Source: DAOVFN01 sp964607835 (lineage in GTDB: Archaea > Aenigmatarchaeota > Aenigmatarchaeia > QMZP01). From it: 6,892 nt of DNA. The notes beneath the pieces are model-generated. The model saw only the letters and a list, made by a program, of their open reading frames with translations. It was not told where the DNA came from and did no database searches. This document shows, one piece after another, positions 4,181 through 6,892 of the stretch; position 1 is the first letter of the stretch; each line of letters opens with the position of its first letter. The stretch lies in the NCBI GenBank assembly GCA_964607835.1, contig CAZSLL010000028.1, positions 1 to 6,892 of the forward strand, read 5' to 3'. A program made the position numbers and the translations under genes.

Positions 4181-6195
4181 TTCACAGGAGCGATGACCAG
4201 CTCATCGCCAACGAGATAAAGAAGCTCATACCAGTTCTCGGGAGGGAGAACGCTGCAGCCCTGAGCAGGGCCTACCTCCTGGGGGACGAGGAGGTAAGGA
4301 AGAGGATATTCGAGGTCGTGGACGCCACCAAGGCCGCGGTGTTCTCGAGCGAGGACATGCAGGGCTCTGTGCTCGTGGAGCCCCCTGACAGGCAGGTGTT
4401 CTCCAGGGGAGACATCAAGCTAGGCACCATACTATACGGAAGGAAGAGGCTCTATCCCATGAAGATGAAGAAGGAGGCCCTTCTCATGCACACGGCAATA
4501 TTCGGCTCCTCTGGCTACGGAAAGACCAACATCTCCTACAACCTGATAAGGGAGCTCTCTGACAAGGGAATACCCGTCCTTGTATTTGATTTCTCCAAGA
4601 GGAACTACAAGGACCTCCTGTCCACACCGCTGAAGGACAGGATTGATATCTACACAGTGGGAAGGAACACGGCGCCCTTCAGGTTCAACCCCCTCAGGCC
4701 CCCGGAGGGCGTGCTCATGTCCCAGTGGATAAAGGAGTTCGCCCAGATATTCGACCACGCATACTGGCTGATGGGGGGAGGGAGGCACGTGATACTTAAG
4801 GCACTGGACAACATGCTCCAGGAGAACGAGGAGCCCAGGCTCGTGGACATCAAGGACTACCTCGAGGAGTACGGCCAGGAGAAGATGGCTGTCAGGGAGA
4901 GGAACTGGCTGGCCACCGCAGAGAGGCCGCTGGAGAGCCTTTGCTTCAAGGAGCTGGGCGAGGTCTTTGACTGCGAGAAGGGAATACAGCCCAGCGAGTT
5001 CTTCAGGAGGGGAAGGATAACCATCCTGGAGCTGGAGTCTCTTGATACAAACGACAAGGGATTCTTCATAGAGATACTCCTGCAGTGGATAAGGGACTGG
5101 CTCATAGAGAGCGGAAACAAGGAGAAGCTCATAGGCACCATCATACTCGAGGAGGCGCACCACATACTGAACAGGGACAAGGCCAAGAAGATGGGCTCTG
5201 AGACCGTGGTTGACCTCATATTCAGGGAGGTCAGGGAACTGGGCATAGGCATGATTTACCTGGACCAGCACCCATCCATGGTTTCCTACCCAGCTCTGGG
5301 GAACACGTCCACCCATATATACATGAACCTGGGGCTTGACACCAAGCAGAGCTCTGACGTGCTGGACGCCAGCCACATGCTGGGACTGGACTACGACGAG
5401 GAGGGATACTACATGAGGAGGCTGCCCGTTGGGCAGGGATTCATGCTCATGAGGGGCGCGGAATTCACAGAGCCCTTCCTGGTGCAGTTCCCCAAGTTCG
5501 ACATGGAGAAGGGCAATGTGACTGACACTGACATTGCAAAGCACATGAAGGGAAAGATACCCGTGGAGATGCCCAGGAAGGCCAAGGCAGAACCCGCCAA
5601 GCCCGACCTCAGGGAAGACCCTGAGCTCGAGAAGGAGATAAGCGACGACGGCTGGAAGATAATGAGAGTGCTTGGCGCTGCGAAGGGAAGCTACGCCTCC
5701 CAGATATACAAGGACCTCAGGATGTCAGGCAACGCCTACAAGAACAAGGCAGACCTGCTCATCGACCTCGGGGTTGTGGGCATGAGAGTGGGCAAGATAA
5801 GAAAAAACAAGCTCAACTACTACTACCTCACCGAGCTCGGGCAGAAGCTGTATGACACCAGGTACGGCGACACTGTCCTGACCTCACCGGTGAAGGACAA
5901 GGAGCTGGTGGACACCTTCAAGATGGGGGGCTGGAACGCCAGCCTGAAGGAAGGCATACTCACCATAGAGAAGAACAAGAAGAAGCTGGACATAGTCATC
6001 CAGAAGGCCAACGACAGGGAGGACATCCAGAAGAGGCTCAGGAAATACAGCTATTTCATATGCGCCACTGAAGGAATCAAGAACATGGTCATCCAGGAGG
6101 CCGCCAGGGCGGAGAAGCCCTCCATATTAATAGCCACGGACAAGGAGTTCGAGGAGGAGGGCAAATTCGAGAGGGTGCAGTTCAGGAACCTTTAA
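4177..6195 (+). CDS. HerA/FtsK-superfamily ATPase with winged-helix and C-terminal domains
   Basis: A 672-residue protein. Residues 1-70 are mostly helical, without the full HAS barrel of classic HerA. The RecA-like core runs from about 80 to 445: Walker A GSSGYGKT (110-117), FDFSKRNY (137-144), a NP motif (FRFNPLRPP, 168-176), Walker B TIILEEAHHIL (321-331) with the catalytic Glu pair at 325-326, candidate arginine fingers R350/R353, and a sensor-like LDQHPSMVS (362-370). This pattern marks hexameric DNA-pumping ATPases. A charged linker (445-485) leads to a winged helix-turn-helix (about 488-560, ending YYYLTELGQKLYD). The last part (570-672) has alternating strands and helices with LDIVIQKAND and YFICATEGIKNMVIQEAAR, reminiscent of an Mrr-type nuclease fold but without clear catalytic residues. 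DNA translocation or processing is expected. The exact role is unknown, and no nurA, mre11 or rad50 is nearby. Confidence 0.88.
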   Translation: MIHRSDDQLIANEIKKLIPVLGRENAAALSRAYLLGDEEVRKRIFEVVDATKAAVFSSEDMQGSVLVEPPDRQVFSRGDIKLGTILYGRKRLYPMKMKKEALLMHTAIFGSSGYGKTNISYNLIRELSDKGIPVLVFDFSKRNYKDLLSTPLKDRIDIYTVGRNTAPFRFNPLRPPEGVLMSQWIKEFAQIFDHAYWLMGGGRHVILKALDNMLQENEEPRLVDIKDYLEEYGQEKMAVRERNWLATAERPLESLCFKELGEVFDCEKGIQPSEFFRRGRITILELESLDTNDKGFFIEILLQWIRDWLIESGNKEKLIGTIILEEAHHILNRDKAKKMGSETVVDLIFREVRELGIGMIYLDQHPSMVSYPALGNTSTHIYMNLGLDTKQSSDVLDASHMLGLDYDEEGYYMRRLPVGQGFMLMRGAEFTEPFLVQFPKFDMEKGNVTDTDIAKHMKGKIPVEMPRKAKAEPAKPDLREDPELEKEISDDGWKIMRVLGAAKGSYASQIYKDLRMSGNAYKNKADLLIDLGVVGMRVGKIRKNKLNYYYLTELGQKLYDTRYGDTVLTSPVKDKELVDTFKMGGWNASLKEGILTIEKNKKKLDIVIQKANDREDIQKRLRKYSYFICATEGIKNMVIQEAARAEKPSILIATDKEFEEEGKFERVQFRNL

Positions 6196-6288
6196 ATCAT
6201 TTTCCTTCACTATTATTCAATAGGCAATTCGCGTCATCATAACCCCTGACAAGTATCATGCTCATCAATATACAACAAAACAAAAATC
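6196..6288. other. A/T-rich spacer after the HerA-like gene
   Basis: No coding sequence is supported here. Right after the HerA-like stop the sequence is A/T rich, with a short ATTTTCC tract (6209-6215) that could help end the operon transcript. The remainder holds the A-rich run whose complement is the T-tract of the minus-strand terminator. Confidence 0.5.
6266..6273 (+). promoter_or_regulatory. Possible TATA box for a plus-strand structured transcript
   Basis: CAATATAC lies about 26 bases before 6295, the 5' arm of the first hairpin of the downstream structured region. The match is modest and no strong BRE is visible. Confidence 0.3.
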
Positions 6289-6316
6289 AAAAAGGCCCAT
6301 CTAGGTGGAGCCTTTT
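6273..6316 (-). terminator. Hairpin plus T-tract, minus-strand terminator-like
   Basis: On the minus strand AAAAGGC (6316-6310) pairs with GCCTTTT (6296-6290). An inner 4-bp stem with a CTAG loop and one bulged A lie between them. The hairpin is followed by TTTTTGATTTTTGTTTTGTTG-like T-rich sequence (6293-6273). T-rich tracts are the main archaeal termination signal. It would end a minus-strand transcript coming from the structured region to the right. Read on the plus strand the same hairpin is followed only by TTTTGTTG. Confidence 0.5.
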
Positions 6317-6488
6317 GTTGACTGAACATTAAGCGATTTCTCGAGACGTCTCCATGCGCAGGACCTGAATTCGGGCCTTGCTCGAGCTCTTTCCTCCTCC
6401 TGCGCATGAGACTCGGGGGGCGGGAACCGGATTCTCCCCCGGGACCGAAAGGACCACCCGGGGTGGAGGAGTCCGTGACCCGCCCCCC
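6289..6488. ncRNA. Structured element with three stacked hairpins, strand undecided
   Basis: Three strong inverted repeats follow one another. Hairpin 1 (6290-6316) has 7 bp, a bulged A, 4 bp and a CUAG loop. Hairpin 2 (6348-6412) pairs GTCT with AGAC, then 6353-6363 with 6398-6408 (11 perfect pairs including ATGCGCAGGA/TCCTGCGCAT). Hairpin 3 (6415-6488) is a 74-base rod: GGGGGGCGGG (6415-6424) with CCCGCCCCCC (6479-6488), then CGGA/TCCG, CTCC/GGAG, CCCGGG with CCCGGG (6438-6443/6457-6462), and CC-GAAA-GG with a GNRA loop at 6447-6450. The GNRA loop and the possible TATA at 6266 favour a plus-strand RNA, whereas the T-rich tract at 6273-6293 favours minus. I see no signature of SRP RNA, RNase P RNA, 5S rRNA, tRNA or a known riboswitch. 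It is either a free RNA or a structured leader of the short ORFs at 6527 and 6606. Confidence 0.55.
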
Positions 6489-6515
6489 TATATTCAAACC
6501 CAATACCGATTCGAA

Positions 6516-6580
6516 AGGAGGCTGGAATGAACCTGAAATTTCTTTTCAAAGCGCGGACTGAAGCGGAAGCTGACATTTAA
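6516..6580 (+). CDS. 17-residue peptide with strong Shine-Dalgarno
   Basis: AGGAGG (6516-6521, within AAAGGAGG) stands five bases before ATG 6527, an almost ideal archaeal ribosome binding site. The frame encodes MNLKFLFKARTEAEADI and stops at 6578-6580. There is no homology I recognise. The peptide has a basic amphipathic start and an acidic end. It lies directly after the structured element and 25 bases before the SD-led 65-residue ORF, so it may be a leader peptide or a genuine microprotein. The coordinates given include the SD; coding is 6527-6580. The case rests on the SD alone. A TATA-like CTATATTC (6488-6495) lies upstream but would start transcription almost at the SD. Confidence 0.35.
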
Positions 6581-6594
6581 CATTGAACTGAGTC

Positions 6595-6600
6595 GGAGGG
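6595..6600 (+). promoter_or_regulatory. Shine-Dalgarno of the 65-residue ORF
   Basis: GGAGGG five bases before ATG 6606. It is the main evidence that this short frame is translated and for its start. Confidence 0.55.
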
Positions 6601-6605
6601 CAAGC

Positions 6606-6803
6606 ATGGCAAGAGCAAGATTCAAGACGGTACATAGGATATGCAGGACAAGCCTCATCATGAATGAAGGCACTATAAAGTGCCCATCGTGCGGACATGT
6701 GCCAGAGAACCAGGACAAAAGGCACATAGGAACACAATGCGGCCAGCTGGTCGAAAAGCGGGTAGAAACAGGACCAGTGGAAATGAGCTTCTCCTATGCT
6801 TAG
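6606..6803 (+). CDS. Putative zinc-binding 65-residue protein
   Basis: The start is supported by GGAGGG (6595-6600), five bases before the ATG. The 65 residues have a very basic N-terminus (MARARFKTVHRICRTS), then KCPSCGH (25-31), a charged stretch, and HIGTQCGQ (40-47). C26, C29, H40 (or H31) and C45 could form a single zinc knuckle, though the usual second CxxC is reduced to one Cys. C13 is a spare candidate. Basic residues plus a zinc knuckle suggest nucleic-acid binding, which is inference. Codon use (GCA, AAA, ACA, GTA) differs from the GCC/AAG/ACC-rich neighbours, suggesting a recent arrival, a fast-evolving gene or chance. A start at the internal Met19 is possible but has no SD. I do not recognise a family. 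Confidence 0.55.
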   Translation: MARARFKTVHRICRTSLIMNEGTIKCPSCGHVPENQDKRHIGTQCGQLVEKRVETGPVEMSFSYA

Positions 6804-6824
6804 TTCCCCAAACACCTGAAGACC

Positions 6825-6855
6825 AGAGAGGAGCAACTCCCGGGAGCTCCTCTCT
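6825..6855. terminator. 10-bp hairpin downstream of the 65-residue ORF
   Basis: AGAGAGGAGC (6825-6834) and GCTCCTCTCT (6846-6855) are perfect inverted repeats around an 11-base loop that itself contains the palindrome TCCCGGGA (6838-6845). It lies 21 bases after the stop at 6803. There is no T-tract on either side, so it could protect the 3' end, act as a processing site or be a protein-binding palindrome rather than be a true terminator. Confidence 0.4.
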
Positions 6856-6874
6856 CATTGCCTTGTCAAATAAT

Positions 6875-6886
6875 GGAGATATAATC
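6875..6886 (+). promoter_or_regulatory. Possible TATA box for a gene beyond the window
   Basis: GGAGATATAATC contains an A/T core near the right edge, the only promoter-like sequence in the last 90 bases. Its target, if any, is outside the window. Confidence 0.25.
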
Positions 6887-6892
6887 CAGACA

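Noticed and set aside
6234..6268. C/D-box guide RNA on the minus strand (two TGATGA-like boxes)
   Set aside because: No CTGA D or D' boxes at suitable distances and no terminal stem.
6415..6488. A tRNA: 74 bases long with GC-rich complementary ends
   Set aside because: No TTCRANY T-loop, no D-loop GG and no anticodon arm on either strand; the pairing continues as one long rod rather than a cloverleaf.
6289..6490. SRP RNA, because of long helices and a GNRA tetraloop
   Set aside because: The helix 8 asymmetric loop (AGCAG opposite an AGG side) and the Alu UGUAAC motif are missing; the internal loop next to the tetraloop is A opposite ACCA.
6285..6530. RNase P RNA on the minus strand (GGAGGAAAG and a GCTTAA near the 3' end recall conserved regions I and V)
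   Set aside because: The universally conserved bases do not match (GGAAAGTCC and AGAANNNGGCTTA are absent), and no closing P1 or P2 helix forms between the ends.
6237..6576. Minus-strand open frames of about 90 codons across the structured region
   Set aside because: Low-complexity Arg/Gly/Pro-rich translations produced by the GC-rich inverted repeats, with no SD or promoter and two frames overlapping each other.
1..6892. CRISPR arrays, insertion sequences or integrase attachment sites
   Set aside because: No regularly spaced repeats, transposase or integrase motifs, or target-site duplications were seen. The tRNA could serve as an integration site, but nothing next to it suggests that inside the window.

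Overview
The window comes from an archaeon. The signs are an intron-bearing tRNA gene, a TruD-type tRNA pseudouridine synthase, an inositol-1-phosphate synthase without any bacterial promoter, BRE/TATA-type promoters about 26 bases from start codons (leaderless transcripts), a HerA/FtsK-family ATPase, and heavy use of AGG/AGA arginine and ATA isoleucine codons. The lineage cannot be fixed from the sequence alone. Several tRNA introns in one gene, including one in the T-loop, are best known from Thermoproteota and some small-genome (DPANN-like) archaea.

Layout. Positions 8-198 (minus) encode a tRNA-Trp(CCA) split by two introns, one at 37/38 and one inside the T-loop. Its TATA box touches the stop codon of a small uncharacterised protein gene (233-700, minus). 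That gene diverges from a myo-inositol-1-phosphate synthase gene (780-1883, plus) through a compact 79-base double promoter. A small two-helix membrane protein follows (1925-2449). It meets a compact truD gene (2446-3435, minus) tail to tail with overlapping stop codons. The region 3436-3625 is a divergent regulatory region with a 16-base perfect palindrome, a pair of 10-base repeats, a strong BRE/TATA, and a short leader holding a hairpin and a tiny upstream ORF. It drives a two-gene operon (3626-6195) of a coiled-coil protein and a HerA-like ATPase with a winged helix and a possible Mrr-like C-terminal domain. The two genes overlap by four bases (ATGA).

Positions 6196-6526 hold no protein gene but a remarkable set of stacked inverted repeats: an 11-bp bulged hairpin, a 15-bp-stem hairpin and a 74-base GC-rich rod with a GNRA loop. 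A minus-strand T-rich terminator-like signal lies at its left edge. Immediately downstream, two short ORFs with strong Shine-Dalgarno sequences follow: a 17-residue peptide and a 65-residue putative zinc-binding protein. The window ends with a 10-bp hairpin and a possible promoter for the next gene.

How the pieces work together. The tRNA and TruD belong to translation. Ino1 supplies inositol phosphate for archaeal phosphoinositide lipids or solutes. The coiled-coil/HerA-like pair is a probable DNA-translocating or DNA-processing module. The most unusual items are the doubly interrupted tRNA-Trp, the structured element at 6289-6488 and the architecture of the HerA-like protein.
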